From Bog-532 sp963742865 (GTDB lineage: Bacteria; Actinomycetota; Actinomycetes; Streptosporangiales; Streptosporangiaceae), in NCBI GenBank assembly GCA_963742865.1, contig CAVUNW010000034.1:1-64000 (forward strand): DNA of 64,000 nucleotides, read 5' to 3'. Below, piece after piece: positions 43,790 through 52,397 of the stretch; position 1 is the first letter of the stretch, and each line of letters opens with the position of its first letter. A program made the translations under genes and the position numbers. The notes below the pieces were generated by a model. That model saw only the letters and a program-made list of their open reading frames with translations, did not search any database and had not been told where the DNA came from.

Positions 43790-45464
43790 GTGACCACACG
43801 GATCCTGCTGCGCGGCGGCCTCATCGCGGACGGCATCGGCGCCACCACCCGGCGCGCCGACCTGCTGATCGAGGGCGAGACCATCGCCTCGATCCGGGAC
43901 GTCGCCGACACCGACACCAACACCGACTCCGCGGAACATGCCGAACGAACCTACAGCGGGCCTCCCGCCGACTGCGAGGTCATCGACCTAACTCCGGGCA
44001 GCGTGGTGTGCCCGGGTTTCATCGATGCCCACGCGCACGCCGAGGGTCCCTTGCTGGAGTCCGGGCGCGTCGACGGCGCGCTCGCCCAGGGCGTGACCAC
44101 TCTGGTGGTCGGGCAGGACGGCCAGTCCTGGATCGGGGCCAGTGCGAGCACCGCCTCCTACTTGAACCGCTACTTCGGCCCGGTCAACGGGACCGTCCCC
44201 ATCCCGCTGAGTGAGTCCATCCCGCTGAGCGACTCCGGCCCCCTGAACGACTCAGGCCCCCTGAGCCAAACCGGCCCCCTGAGCCTCGCGGGCTATCGCG
44301 CCGCGGTTTCCGGACGGCTGGCGCAGAACGTCGTCGTGCTCGCCTCCCAGGGCACCATCCGGCACAACGTGTCCGGCCTCGCCGCGCGCCCCTTGGATGA
44401 GTACGAACTGGCGAAGGCCCGGCGACAGGTGGAGGACGCGCTGGCCCACGGCGCGGCCGGGCTATCCAGCGGGCTGGACTACCTGCCCAGCCGGTTCGGT
44501 CGTGCTGACGAGGTTGCCGTCCTGGCCGGGCCCCTTGCGGCGGCGGACCGGCCGTACGTCTCGCACCTGCGCGGGTACGGCGCGAACGTCGGCCCGGGCC
44601 TGGCCGAACTGGTCGCGGTCGGGGCCGCCTCCGGGGCCCGCGTGCACGCCAGCCACCTGTGGGGGCCGCCGCCCGCCATCGAAGCGGCCGTGGCCGCCGC
44701 CGACGACGCCGGGGTCACCGTCACGTTCGACGCCTACCCCTACCGGAGATCCAGTACGATCCTGGCCGTCTTGCTGCTGCCCCCCGAATTGCGGCGGCGG
44801 CCCGGACCGCACGGTGGCCGCGCTCACCGACCCGGCGCAGCGCGCTCGCCTGCTGGCCGGTGAGAAGTTCACCGACTCCTACCTGCAGAACCTCTACTTG
44901 GGCTGCCTGCCCGCCGCGCTGACCGAATTCGCCGGGCAGTCGCTCACCGCCGCCGCGGCGAGCGCCGGGCGGTCGGCGGGGGAGCGGACGCTGGACCTGC
45001 TGGCCCGGGCCGGGCTGCACGTCGGCGCGCACCTGGACCGGCGGTCGCTTGCCGATGAGCATCTGGCCTGGCTGACGCGGCATGACCGGCACTGCGCCGG
45101 GTCGGACGGGATCTACCAGGGCCAGCACCCGCATCCGCGGGGATTCGGCGCGTTCGCCCGCCTGGCCGGCTCCTACCTGCTGGAAAAGGACGCGAGCAGC
45201 GACGCGACCGGGTACCAGCGACTGGCGCGCCATCTGGCCGCGAACGCGGCCGACGTGTACGGCCTGCGTAACCGTGGCCGGCTCGCTCCCGGCCTGGCCG
45301 CCGACATCTGCGTCATCGCCCCGACCGGGCTCACCGAACGCGCCACCGACGAGAACCCCACGGCCCCCGCGAGCGGGGTGGACCTGGTGCTCGTCACCGG
45401 CGCCATCGCCTGGCGAGACGGCGCCCCGGCGCCTGGTTCGCACACCGGCCGGGTCGTCAGTTAG
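43790..45464 (+). pseudogene. N-acyl-D-amino-acid deacylase-type amidohydrolase, one frameshift
   Basis: About 558 codons from GTG 43790. The N-terminal part shows the amidohydrolase entry (LLRGGLIADGIGATTRRADL), metal ligands in PGFIDAHAHAEG, GAAGLSSGLDYLPS and HASHLWG. A base is missing near 44800 (in the GGC-rich run). The shifted frame continues with FTDSYLQNLYLGCLPAAL, the late aspartate in CAGSDGIYQG, and the C-terminal LAPGLAADICVI. The family hydrolyses D-aminoacyl amides or related N-acyl bonds. An unusual 5 x 18-bp repeat inserts PLSDSG-type hexapeptides after residue ~137. Pseudogene or indel error. Confidence 0.8.
44201..44290. repeat. Five 18-bp tandem repeats inside the amidohydrolase gene
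   Basis: The units at 44201, 44219, 44237, 44255 and 44273 follow the pattern (ATC/GGC)CC(G/C)CTGA(G/A)CGACTCC. They encode IPLSES, IPLSDS, GPLNDS, GPLSQT and GPLSLA. They form a flexible Ser/Pro/Leu loop not expected in this enzyme family. Confidence 0.85.
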
Positions 45465-45508
45465 TGCGTTGATCATGAAAGTTTGCCGGTTGGGACATCC
45501 CGCGCGGC

Positions 45509-45544
45509 TAATCGGAACTTGCTTCCGAAACATCGTTCCGATTA
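45509..45544. promoter_or_regulatory. Inverted-repeat operator upstream of the crotonase gene
   Basis: TAATCGGAAC (45509-45518) is the perfect reverse complement of GTTCCGATTA (45535-45544). Inside, TCGGAA-CTTGC-TTCCGA (45512-45528) is a 6-5-6 palindrome, so three TTCCGA half-sites occur in 30 bp. It lies 51 bp before the crotonase start. A TetR gene downstream is the obvious candidate binder. Confidence 0.5.
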
Positions 45545-45594
45545 AGCTCGCCCTCATTGGTGAGGAACTAGCCCGACGCGCGACAGGAGCCGTC

Positions 45595-46296
45595 ATGAAG
45601 GTAGCAGCGGTCAGCTATCGGCTCGAGGATTCGATCGCCACGATCACCATGGACGACGGCAAGGTGAACGTGCTGTCCCTGGCCATGATCGGCGAGCTGG
45701 ATGCGGCCCTCGACCGGGCGGTGGCCGATCGGGCGGTGGTCCTGCTCGGTGGCAGGCCCGGGGTCTTCTCTGCAGGGTTCGACCTGCCGGTGCTCAACGC
45801 CGGCGGTGCCGAATCGGCCGCGATGATGCGGGCGGGGTTCGCGCTGGCGGAGCGGCTACTGTCGTTCCCGATGCCGGTGGTGATCGCGTGTACCGGCCAC
45901 GCGGTGGCGATGGGCGTCTTCATCCTGCTGTCCGGCGACTACCGGGTGGGCGCGGCGGGCCCCTACAAGTTCGCCGCGAACGAGGTGGCGATCGGGCTCA
46001 CGATGCCGCGCACAGCGGTCGAGATCCTCCGGCAGCGGCTGGCCCCGGCGCACTTCAACCGGGCGGCGGTGCTCGCCGAGCCCTTCTCGCCGGACAATGC
46101 CGTCCAGGCCGGCTTCCTGGACCGCGTCGTCAGCGCCGCGGACCTTCACAACGTGGCCCGCGGCACCGCGGTGGCGGCGGCCGCCCTGGACCTGGATGCC
46201 CACCTAGCGACCAAGCTGCGCGCCAGGCAGCACGTGCTGAGCAGGGTCCGGGCGGCTATCGACGCCGACAGCGCCGAACTCCAGGCACGGGTATGA
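45595..46296 (+). CDS. Enoyl-CoA hydratase/isomerase (crotonase) family protein
   Basis: A 233-aa protein from ATG 45595 (CAGGAGC ribosome site). Oxyanion-hole segments are FSAGFDLPVL and GHAVAMGVFILLSGD. One acidic residue is positioned in NEVAIGLTMPRT, while the second hydratase glutamate position is not Glu. Short for the family (usually 255-270), and the single acid suggests isomerase-type chemistry. Followed by a TetR regulator 59 bp downstream, so a small regulated acyl-CoA unit is likely. Confidence 0.85.
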   Translation: MKVAAVSYRLEDSIATITMDDGKVNVLSLAMIGELDAALDRAVADRAVVLLGGRPGVFSAGFDLPVLNAGGAESAAMMRAGFALAERLLSFPMPVVIACTGHAVAMGVFILLSGDYRVGAAGPYKFAANEVAIGLTMPRTAVEILRQRLAPAHFNRAAVLAEPFSPDNAVQAGFLDRVVSAADLHNVARGTAVAAAALDLDAHLATKLRARQHVLSRVRAAIDADSAELQARV

Positions 46297-46355
46297 GCGG
46301 GACGCGACTGTCGTCCCCGGCGGCAACCGGAACACCCTCCCGATAGGCTCCGCTC

Positions 46356-46970
46356 GTGCCGAGGGCCAAACAGCGGACACCCGAATTGCGGGACCGCGTC
46401 CTGCGAGTCGCCGTGAACATGCTGGCCGACGAAGGGATGGGCGAGTTCACCACCCGGAAGGTCGCGCAAGGAGCGGAGACCTCCATCCCCGCCGTCTACG
46501 AACTTTTCGGCGACAAGGCCGGGCTCGTCCGGGAGATCTTCTTCGAGGGGTTCCGTCGGCTGCGGTGCCATTTCGCCCAGCTCAACGACACCGACGATCC
46601 GCGGGCCGATCTGATTCGCCTGTTCGAGATGTTCCGCGTCTTCGTCAGCGAGAATCCAGTGCTGACACAGGTGATGTACTCCCGCCCATTCGGCGACTTC
46701 GATCCCGGACCCGACGACGCCGCCGCCACCGGTTCGGTCCGGCGCCTCATCACCGGGCACGTCAAACGCTGTATCGACGCCGGAGTTCTGGCCGGCGACG
46801 AGACCGATATCGCGCACGTACTTCTCGGGCTCGCGCAGGGCCTTGCCGCCCAGGAGACCGCAGGCTGGCTTGCGACATCGCAGGCGTCCGCGGATCGGCG
46901 CTGGTCCCTCGCGTTCCAGGCAACGCTCGACGGACTGGCCGCCCCCGTGGCACCGCGGCCGTCCGGCTAA
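46356..46970 (+). CDS. TetR/AcrR-family regulator
   Basis: A 204-aa protein from GTG 46356. The TetR helix-turn-helix (EFTTRKVAQGAETSIPAVYE, residues ~30-50) is followed by LFGDKAGLVREIFFEGF, and a helical ligand-binding domain fills the rest. Same strand as the crotonase; probably its regulator through the TTCCGA sites at 45509-45544. Convergent with the second TetR gene, overlapping 4 bp at the stops. Confidence 0.9.
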   Translation: MPRAKQRTPELRDRVLRVAVNMLADEGMGEFTTRKVAQGAETSIPAVYELFGDKAGLVREIFFEGFRRLRCHFAQLNDTDDPRADLIRLFEMFRVFVSENPVLTQVMYSRPFGDFDPGPDDAAATGSVRRLITGHVKRCIDAGVLAGDETDIAHVLLGLAQGLAAQETAGWLATSQASADRRWSLAFQATLDGLAAPVAPRPSG

Positions 46971-47590
46971 TCCCCGGCGGCCGCGGCCACCGCCGCGCGG
47001 GTCACGGTCCGCGCCGTCTGCACGCCGCTGGCAATCGCTTCCTCAGGCGGCAGCCCGCACAGGTCCATCAGCGTGAACAGCGCCTCGGCGCCCATCACGA
47101 CGGCCAGGTCCCGCCGCAACTGCGCCCGCGCTCCGGGATCGGTCCGCCCGGGCGCGCGGTCCAGCGGGATCAGTGCGTAGTCGATCAGCCCGAACCGGTG
47201 CCCGGGCCGCGCGGCCGCCGCCGGCGGCTTGGTGACGGACGCCGAGATCATCGCGCGGACGGCACCCTGGTTGGCCAGTATGCCGCGGAACAGGACCTCG
47301 GCGGCATAGCCGATCCGCTCGACCGGATCGTCGCTGTCCGCCACCGGAGCCAGGGCCTCGGCGGGGCTGGGCCAGGTGCCCTCGTCGGCCTCGCGCAGCA
47401 GCGTGGCCAGGTCGGGAAAGTAACGGTAGGCAGTGGCCTCGGAGACCAGTGCCTCGCGCGCGACGGCCGGCATGCTGATCTCGGCCCCGGTACCGGCAAG
47501 CCGGCGGGTGGCCTCGACGATCGCCATCCGGGTTCGCTGCTTCTGGTTCGCCCGTCCGCCTGTGACCTGGGTACTCGTCATGTTCCTCAT
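46967..47590 (-). CDS. TetR/AcrR-family regulator
   Basis: A 207-aa protein starting at ATG 47590 (a second ATG at 47581 is also possible). Helix-turn-helix ISMPAVAREALVSEATAYRYF is read at about 37-57 (shown as VAREALVSEATAYRYF). The C-terminal domain contains VERIGYAAEVLFRGILANQGA. It is divergent from the hydrolase-cupin gene, with GAGAG-rich inverted repeats between, and is therefore the likely repressor of that enzyme. Confidence 0.9.
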   Translation of the reverse strand: MRNMTSTQVTGGRANQKQRTRMAIVEATRRLAGTGAEISMPAVAREALVSEATAYRYFPDLATLLREADEGTWPSPAEALAPVADSDDPVERIGYAAEVLFRGILANQGAVRAMISASVTKPPAAAARPGHRFGLIDYALIPLDRAPGRTDPGARAQLRRDLAVVMGAEALFTLMDLCGLPPEEAIASGVQTARTVTRAAVAAAAGD

Positions 47591-47622
47591 ATTCGGCACC
47601 ACCATTCCATAAGTCAAGGCGC

Positions 47623-47688
47623 CTCTCTTTATGAGAGAAGGCTTGCATAACGAGACCGAAGCCTCTACGTTAACTCGTGAGAGCTCAC
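47623..47688. promoter_or_regulatory. Paired inverted repeats between TetR and hydrolase-cupin genes
   Basis: CTCTC-TTTAT-GAGAG (47623-47637) and GTGAG-AG-CTCAC (47677-47688) lie 40 bp apart in the 133-bp divergent gap, and share a GAGAG/CTC core. Two TetR-type sites, one near each promoter, fit mutual control. Half-site lengths are short, so the assignment is tentative. Confidence 0.4.
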
Positions 47689-47723
47689 TCTTACGAAACG
47701 AAACGTCCCGAAGGAGCATCAGC

Positions 47724-48986
47724 ATGGCTGACACGGCCACCACCGCGACGCACACCGTGACGCTCGACGGCATCGGGCCCGTCCCGGTCACGGTCACCGA
47801 ACGCGGTGAAGGACGGCCCTTCCTCCTGCTGCACGGCGGCGCCGGGCCGCAGTCCGTGGACGGGTTCGCCGCCCTGCTCGCCTCGTCCCGGCCCGCCCGC
47901 GTCCTCACCCCGCTTCATCCGGGATTCGGCGGCACCCCCCGCCCGGACGGCCTGACCACCATCCGGGGCCTGGGCCGGCTGTACGTTCAGCTGATCGAGG
48001 ACCTCGGCCTGACCGGCGTCACGGTCGTCGGCAACTCGATCGGCGGCTGGATCGCGGCCGAGATCGCGCTGCTGAACAGCCCCCGGATCAGCCACGTGGT
48101 TCTCGTCGACGCCGCCGGCCTCCGGCTCGACGCCTATCCGGTCCCCGACTTCTTCTCCCTCTCCCTGGACCAGGTCACCGATCTGAGCTACTTCAACCCG
48201 GACAAGTTCCGGATCAACCTGGACTCGATCCCGGACCAGCAGAAGGCGATCATCGCCGCTAACCGGGCCGCGCTGGCCCTGTACGGCGGGAACCCGATGG
48301 ACGACCCCACCCTGCTCGGACGCCTGCCCGCGGCCGCCGTCCCGGTGCTCGTGGTCTGGGGCGGCGCCGACCGGATGATCCCGGCCGGGCACGGCCAGGC
48401 CTACGCGGCGGCCATCCCCGGCGCCGGGTACCAGCTGATCTCCGACGCCGGGCACCTGCCGCAACTGGAGACCCCGGACAAGCTCCTCGGCATGGTCTGG
48501 GACTTCGCCACCGCCCCGGCCGGGGATCCGGAGGTGTCCATCGTCGGCCCGGAGGACGGCGAGGTCGCTTTTACCGGCCCGGCGCAGATGCGCATCCTGG
48601 AAGACGGCAGCAACACCTCCCACCGCCTCGGCGTGGGCGAGATCACGATCGCCCCGCACACCGACGGGCCGCCCCAGCACCGCCACGCCCGGCACGACGA
48701 GGGCTTCTACGTGGTCTCCGGCACCGCCCGCTTCACCGTGGGGCAGAAGTCCTACGACGCCCCTACCGGCACGCTGGTCATGGTCCCGCCCGGCGCGCCG
48801 CACACGTTCGCCAACCCCGGTGACGTCCCGCTGGTCCTGCTGAACACGTTCACGCCTGACTTTTACGTCCAGTACTTCCGCGACCTGCGCGACATGCTCG
48901 CCTCGGGCCAGCCGATGTCGCCCGGCATGATCGAGACCGCCATGGCCCGCTACGCCACCGAGCCCGCCACCGAGTTCACGTCCTGA
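47724..48986 (+). CDS. Alpha/beta hydrolase fused to a C-terminal cupin domain
   Basis: A 420-aa protein from ATG 47724 (AAGGAG at 47711-47716). Residues ~15-265 are an alpha/beta hydrolase: oxyanion LLLHGGAGP, nucleophile Ser105 in GNSIGG, acid Asp216 in GGADRMIP, His244 in DAGHLPQLE. Residues ~285-400 are a cupin with metal ligands His319, His321 and Glu326 (QHRHARHDEGFYVVSG) and His360 (PGAPHTFANPG). The two folds are usually separate proteins. The pairing suggests sequential ester hydrolysis and metal-dependent conversion or binding of the product. Divergent from a TetR gene. Confidence 0.88.
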   Translation: MADTATTATHTVTLDGIGPVPVTVTERGEGRPFLLLHGGAGPQSVDGFAALLASSRPARVLTPLHPGFGGTPRPDGLTTIRGLGRLYVQLIEDLGLTGVTVVGNSIGGWIAAEIALLNSPRISHVVLVDAAGLRLDAYPVPDFFSLSLDQVTDLSYFNPDKFRINLDSIPDQQKAIIAANRAALALYGGNPMDDPTLLGRLPAAAVPVLVVWGGADRMIPAGHGQAYAAAIPGAGYQLISDAGHLPQLETPDKLLGMVWDFATAPAGDPEVSIVGPEDGEVAFTGPAQMRILEDGSNTSHRLGVGEITIAPHTDGPPQHRHARHDEGFYVVSGTARFTVGQKSYDAPTGTLVMVPPGAPHTFANPGDVPLVLLNTFTPDFYVQYFRDLRDMLASGQPMSPGMIETAMARYATEPATEFTS

Positions 48987-48988
48987 GC

Positions 48989-49383
48989 TCAGGTCCCGCC
49001 CAGCGAGATCTTCTCCCCGGATACGGTGATCGGCTGGGCCGCCAGCGGCATGGGCGCGGGCCCGTTGACGACGCTGCCGTCCTTGACGCTGTATTTGCTG
49101 CCGTGGCCCGGGCAGTCGATGGTGCCGTTGGCGATGTGCCGAGTGCCGCACCGCCACCGGCCGCGGCCGGGCCGCTCGCCGCGGCTGACGCCCCGGCGGC
49201 CCCGGCCGGGGTGCTCTCCGCGGGCGCGGCGCTGGCCGTCCCCGCGCCGCTTCCGCCACAGGCCGTCAAGGCGGCGGCTACGCCCGCCAGGCCGATGCCG
49301 GCCAGCGCGCCGCGATGTGTGGTTTCCGTGCTGGGGGGGATTCCTGCGTCACTATGTGACGTTCGTGATAGCTGAGAGAGCAC
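48989..49383 (-). pseudogene. Rieske [2Fe-2S] lipoprotein, internally deleted and frameshifted
   Basis: The N-terminal frame reads TTHRGALAGIGLAGVAAALTACGG, seen as a signal with lipobox (ALTAC), then an Ala/Gly/Ser linker. In another frame the end reads HIANGTIDCPGHGSKYSV, GPAPMPLAAQPI and ISLGGT, stop at 48989: the second half of a Rieske domain, keeping CPGH. The first ligand pair (CTH) and about 50-60 residues before it are missing. A C-run at 49334-49340 also disrupts the start. It cannot bind a normal Rieske cluster. Stops 2 bp from the hydrolase-cupin stop, within the palindrome CCTGAGCTCAGG (48982-48993). Confidence 0.7.
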
Positions 49384-49521
49384 TTTAGGTGTCTTTACGT
49401 ACGGGCCGCAGGTCAGAAGGGATTGCCGCGCGGCCCCCCGAATCTAAGTCACGCGACACAGGACTCTCGCGCGCGCAAGTGCGACACTGGAGTCAATGTT
49501 CGGATGCGCGCCCGGAGGGTG

Positions 49522-50109
49522 ATGGTCGTGAACCGGATGGGACTCCGCAGCTTCGGCGGCGGAACAGACATGGGTGAACACGTTACGCGGGTCGGACGGT
49601 CCTGGTGGTGGCCCGCCATCTTCGGAGTGATCTCGATCATCGTCGGGGTCCTCGCGCTGGCCTGGCCGGGACGGACGCTGGTCGTGCTGGCCGTCCTGTT
49701 CGGGATCGAGCTGATCGTCTGGGGTATTTTCCGCCTGGTCAGCGCGCTGACGTTTGGCGAGGCGGGCGCGGGAGCGCGCACGCTGTGGGCGATCCTCGGG
49801 ATCCTGAGCCTGGTGCTGGGCTTCTACGCGATACGGCACATCGAGATCACCGTGCTGGCGCTGGGCCTGCTGCTCGGTATCTTCTGGCTGGTCGACGGGA
49901 TCAGCCTGATCATATCGGGGGCCGAGTACCGGGGCATGCCCAATCGGGGGTGGACCATCTTCTCCGGCGTCCTCAGCGTCATCGCTGGTCTCATCCTGCT
50001 GGTGTGGCCCGCGATTTCGATCCTGACCCTGGCCATCCTGGCCGGGATCTGGCTGATCGTGGCCGGGTTCATGTCGATCAGCGTCGCCGTCCAGCTCCGC
50101 CGCCTGTAA
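49522..50109 (+). CDS. HdeD-family (DUF308) membrane protein
   Basis: A 195-aa protein from ATG 49522 behind CGGAGGG. Six hydrophobic helices in three related pairs, each beginning with a G(I/V)xSIIxGxxxLxWP-like pattern (IFGVISIIVGVLALAWPG; FSGVLSVIAGLILLVWP). This is the internal repeat of the acid-resistance HdeD family. Its role in actinobacteria is undefined, and no operon partner is evident. Confidence 0.85.
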   Translation: MVVNRMGLRSFGGGTDMGEHVTRVGRSWWWPAIFGVISIIVGVLALAWPGRTLVVLAVLFGIELIVWGIFRLVSALTFGEAGAGARTLWAILGILSLVLGFYAIRHIEITVLALGLLLGIFWLVDGISLIISGAEYRGMPNRGWTIFSGVLSVIAGLILLVWPAISILTLAILAGIWLIVAGFMSISVAVQLRRL

Positions 50110-50454
50110 CGGGTCCCCGCCCGGCTGGCATACCCGGCCGTCCACCCCGGGCCCCGACGCGTTCGTGGGGACCGCCCACCCGGGCGGCCCCCACGAGACG
50201 GCCTATCCGACGGTGTAGGTGTACGGGATCACGGCCAGCACGTCCCCGTTGATAGCCACCGCTCCCAGCCCGTAGCCACCGCTCCCAGCCCGTCGGCGAT
50301 GGCGCCCGCACCGTGCCGGTGCTATCGAAGGGTGACGGACCAGGTAGACATCAAACACCAAGATCAATTCTCTTGCCCAGGGTGACGCGCCGAGTGTCAG
50401 CGGGTAGATCGCTAAGCGGGCCTCCCAGCCCGGACCCGGCGAAAGGATGAGCCA
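50110..50454. other. Intergenic region with a tandem duplication and possible gene debris
   Basis: No intact gene. On the minus strand the sequence ending at 50203 reads GLGAVAINGDVLAVIPYTYTVG and looks like a C-terminal protein fragment, broken upstream by the 20-bp duplication. The right part (about 50380-50440) would carry the dodecin promoter and the ribosome site AAAGGA. Confidence 0.4.
50253..50292. repeat. 20-bp perfect tandem duplication
   Basis: TAGCCACCGCTCCCAGCCCG occurs twice head to tail. Its length is not a multiple of three and it lies in the apparent gene fragment, so it would disrupt that frame. Confidence 0.9.
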
Positions 50455-50670
50455 ATGGCGGACAACGTCTATTCGATCAGCGAGATCGTCGGCACCTCGG
50501 CCAGCAGCATCGACGACGCCGTCCGCGGTGCTGTCGAGCGTGCCGCCAAGACCCTGCACAACCTCGACTGGTTCGAGGTCACCGGGATCCGCGGCCACAT
50601 CGAGGACAATGAGCTCCGTCACTTCCAGGTCACGATGAAGGTCGGTTTCCGGCTTGACGAGCCGGCCTGA
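50455..50670 (+). CDS. Dodecin family flavin-binding protein
   Basis: A 71-aa protein with the dodecin pattern: VYSISEIVGTSASSIDDAV, the helix GAVERAAKTLHNLDWFEV, and a beta pair ending FQVTMKVGFRLD. Residue Trp in LDWFEV is the flavin-stacking tryptophan. Dodecins form hollow dodecamers that store flavin or CoA-related ligands. ATG 50455 with AAAGGA upstream. The next gene starts 9 bp downstream and may be co-transcribed. Confidence 0.93.
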   Translation: MADNVYSISEIVGTSASSIDDAVRGAVERAAKTLHNLDWFEVTGIRGHIEDNELRHFQVTMKVGFRLDEPA

Positions 50671-50679
50671 CCCTTCCAG

Positions 50680-51513
50680 GTGACCCTGCGGTTCGCGCCC
50701 AACCTGTCCATGCTGTGGGCCGGTCTGCCGCTCGCGGACCGGTTCGGGCCCGCGGCCCGCGCCGGGTTCGGTGAGGTCGAGCTATGGTGGCCGGGCGACG
50801 ACGCGGCGGCCGGGCTGCCCGGGCTGCTGTCCCGCTGGGACCTGCGGCTGGCGCTGCTGAACTTCGACGGCGGCGACCTGGCGGCGGGGGAGCGGGGCCT
50901 CGCCGCCGACCCCCGCCGCCGCGCCCAGTTGCGCGCCAACGTGCCGGTCGCGCTGGAGATCGCCCGGGCGTGCGGGTGCACGCGGCTGAATCTCCTGGTC
51001 GGCAAGCGGCAGGACGAGTATTCGCGCAGCGAGCAGATGGCGTGCGCGCGGGACAACGTGACCTGGGCGGCCGGGCTGGCCGCGCGGGCCGGGTGCGAGG
51101 TGCTGATCGAGGCGCTCAACCCGATAGACAACGGGCCCTGCCTGGTCACGACCACGGCAGCCGCGGCCGCGTTCGCCGCGCAGACCGGGCAGCCCAACGT
51201 CCGCCTGCAGTACGACGCCTACCACATGCAGCGCACGGAGGGTGACCTCACCGCCACCCTGGACGAGTACTGGCCGCTGATCAGCCACGTTCAGGTCGCC
51301 GACGTGCCCGGACGGCACGAGCCGGGCACCGGCGAGATCAACTACCCGTTCGTCCTGGATCACCTGGAGCGGAAGGGCTACTCAGGGGCGGTGGGCCTGG
51401 AGTACCACCCGTCCACCGCCCGCACCGAGGATTCGCTCGGCTGGCTCGCGGCCTACCGCCCGGCCGCCCCCCGCCGCCGGCCGGGCCTCGGCCCGTTACT
51501 CACTCGAGGATGA
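50680..51513 (+). CDS. hyi: Hydroxypyruvate isomerase-like TIM-barrel protein
   Basis: A 277-aa protein (GTG 50680) of the AP-endonuclease-2/xylose-isomerase TIM-barrel class. The Hyi-like order is LRFAPNLSMLWAGLPL, CTRLNLLVGKR, EVLIEALNPIDN (catalytic Glu), QYDAYHMQRTEGD, HVQVADVPGRHEPGTGEI and VGLEYHP (second Glu). Converts hydroxypyruvate to tartronate semialdehyde in glyoxylate metabolism. The C-terminal ~20 residues are proline/arginine-rich and not conserved. The TIM-barrel inositol enzymes downstream are related in fold only. Confidence 0.9.
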   Translation: MTLRFAPNLSMLWAGLPLADRFGPAARAGFGEVELWWPGDDAAAGLPGLLSRWDLRLALLNFDGGDLAAGERGLAADPRRRAQLRANVPVALEIARACGCTRLNLLVGKRQDEYSRSEQMACARDNVTWAAGLAARAGCEVLIEALNPIDNGPCLVTTTAAAAAFAAQTGQPNVRLQYDAYHMQRTEGDLTATLDEYWPLISHVQVADVPGRHEPGTGEINYPFVLDHLERKGYSGAVGLEYHPSTARTEDSLGWLAAYRPAAPRRRPGLGPLLTRG

Positions 51514-51920
51514 TGACGTTCCGGTCTCCGAACGCGGCCACCACATCGCTGTCCAGGTGCGGCGCCGCGTACGTGACGGCGATGATGACCCCGGGTGCCG
51601 CGGGGCCACATCGATATTCATAACGGACGTACGAGGACCCCTCGTCCGGATGCGGTGATCCTGGATGGGCCTGGAGCAGACCGACACCGACAACAACCGG
51701 ATCGCCGCCGTCCTGGCGTTCCTGGGGTCCCGTTCGGGCCGTCGCGGCCGGTCGAGCCGGGCGCCCCGGCCCTCGATCAGGTGCTGGCCCTGGCCGGCCG
51801 CGACGTGGACTGGACCCCGTCCGTCCGCCGTTAAGTTTTCGCGCGCCGTCCCCCAATCGGGATAACTTCTCATTCGGGCACGGAGGGCACGGAGACATAC
51901 GTCACGGGAGGACGGTCCGG
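51514..51920. other. Region without an intact gene; possible coding debris on both strands
   Basis: On the minus strand a fragment ending VVAAFGDRNVIILE (stop 51500) overlaps the end of hyi. On the plus strand GLEQTDTDNNRIAAVLAFLG (51668-51727) and LDQVLALAGRDVDWTPSVRR (51775-51834) lie in different frames. Neither strand gives a complete protein with a start and ribosome site. The sequence just before 51921 carries the GGGAGG ribosome site of the PH-domain gene. I cannot decide which strand was coding. Confidence 0.35.
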
Positions 51921-52397
51921 ATGACGGCGGACGAGGACCTGGACTGGCATCGCCCGTCGCGGCGCCTGCTGCGCGCGCGGCGGATCGAGGTCGTCCTGGT
52001 CACCGTGCCGCTCGCGCTGATCGGCGGGTTCGCGGGCGGCGCGGCCTCGGCCACGATCGGCCTGATCGTCGCGCTGGGCGTGGTCGTGCTGGGTCTGCTG
52101 GCCGAGCGCTTCGCCGCGCGCCGCGTCGCCGCGTGGGGATACGCCGAACGCGACGACGACCTGATGGTCCGCCGCGGGGTGCTGGTCCGCCGCCAGTCGG
52201 TCATCCCGTACGGCCGGATGCAGTACATCGACGTGATCGCGGGCCCGGTGGAGCGCAGCCTGAGCCTGGCCACGGTCCGGATGCACACCGCGGCCGCGGC
52301 CAGCGACGCGCGTATCCCCGGTCTGGAGCGGGCCGAAGCCGCCCGGCTGCGTGACCAGCTGGCCGCACTGGGCGAGGCCCAGGCGGCAGGCCTATGA
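51921..52397 (+). CDS. YdbS-like bacterial PH-domain membrane protein
   Basis: A 158-aa protein. Two membrane helices (VVLVTVPLALIGGFAGG; IGLIVALGVVVLGLLAE) precede a bPH2 domain (MVRRGVLVRRQSVIPYGRMQYIDV, split as MVRRGVLVRRQS and VIPYGRMQYIDV). YdbS proteins pair with YdbT and are linked to envelope stress and resistance to certain bacteriocins in Bacillus. ATG with GGGAGG, and its stop overlaps the YdbT-like start (ATGA). Confidence 0.88.
   Translation: MTADEDLDWHRPSRRLLRARRIEVVLVTVPLALIGGFAGGAASATIGLIVALGVVVLGLLAERFAARRVAAWGYAERDDDLMVRRGVLVRRQSVIPYGRMQYIDVIAGPVERSLSLATVRMHTAAAASDARIPGLERAEAARLRDQLAALGEAQAAGL

Noticed and set aside
44201..44290. Repeat array considered as a CRISPR
   Set aside because: Units are 18 bp, directly adjacent with no spacers, in frame inside a gene; no cas genes in the window.
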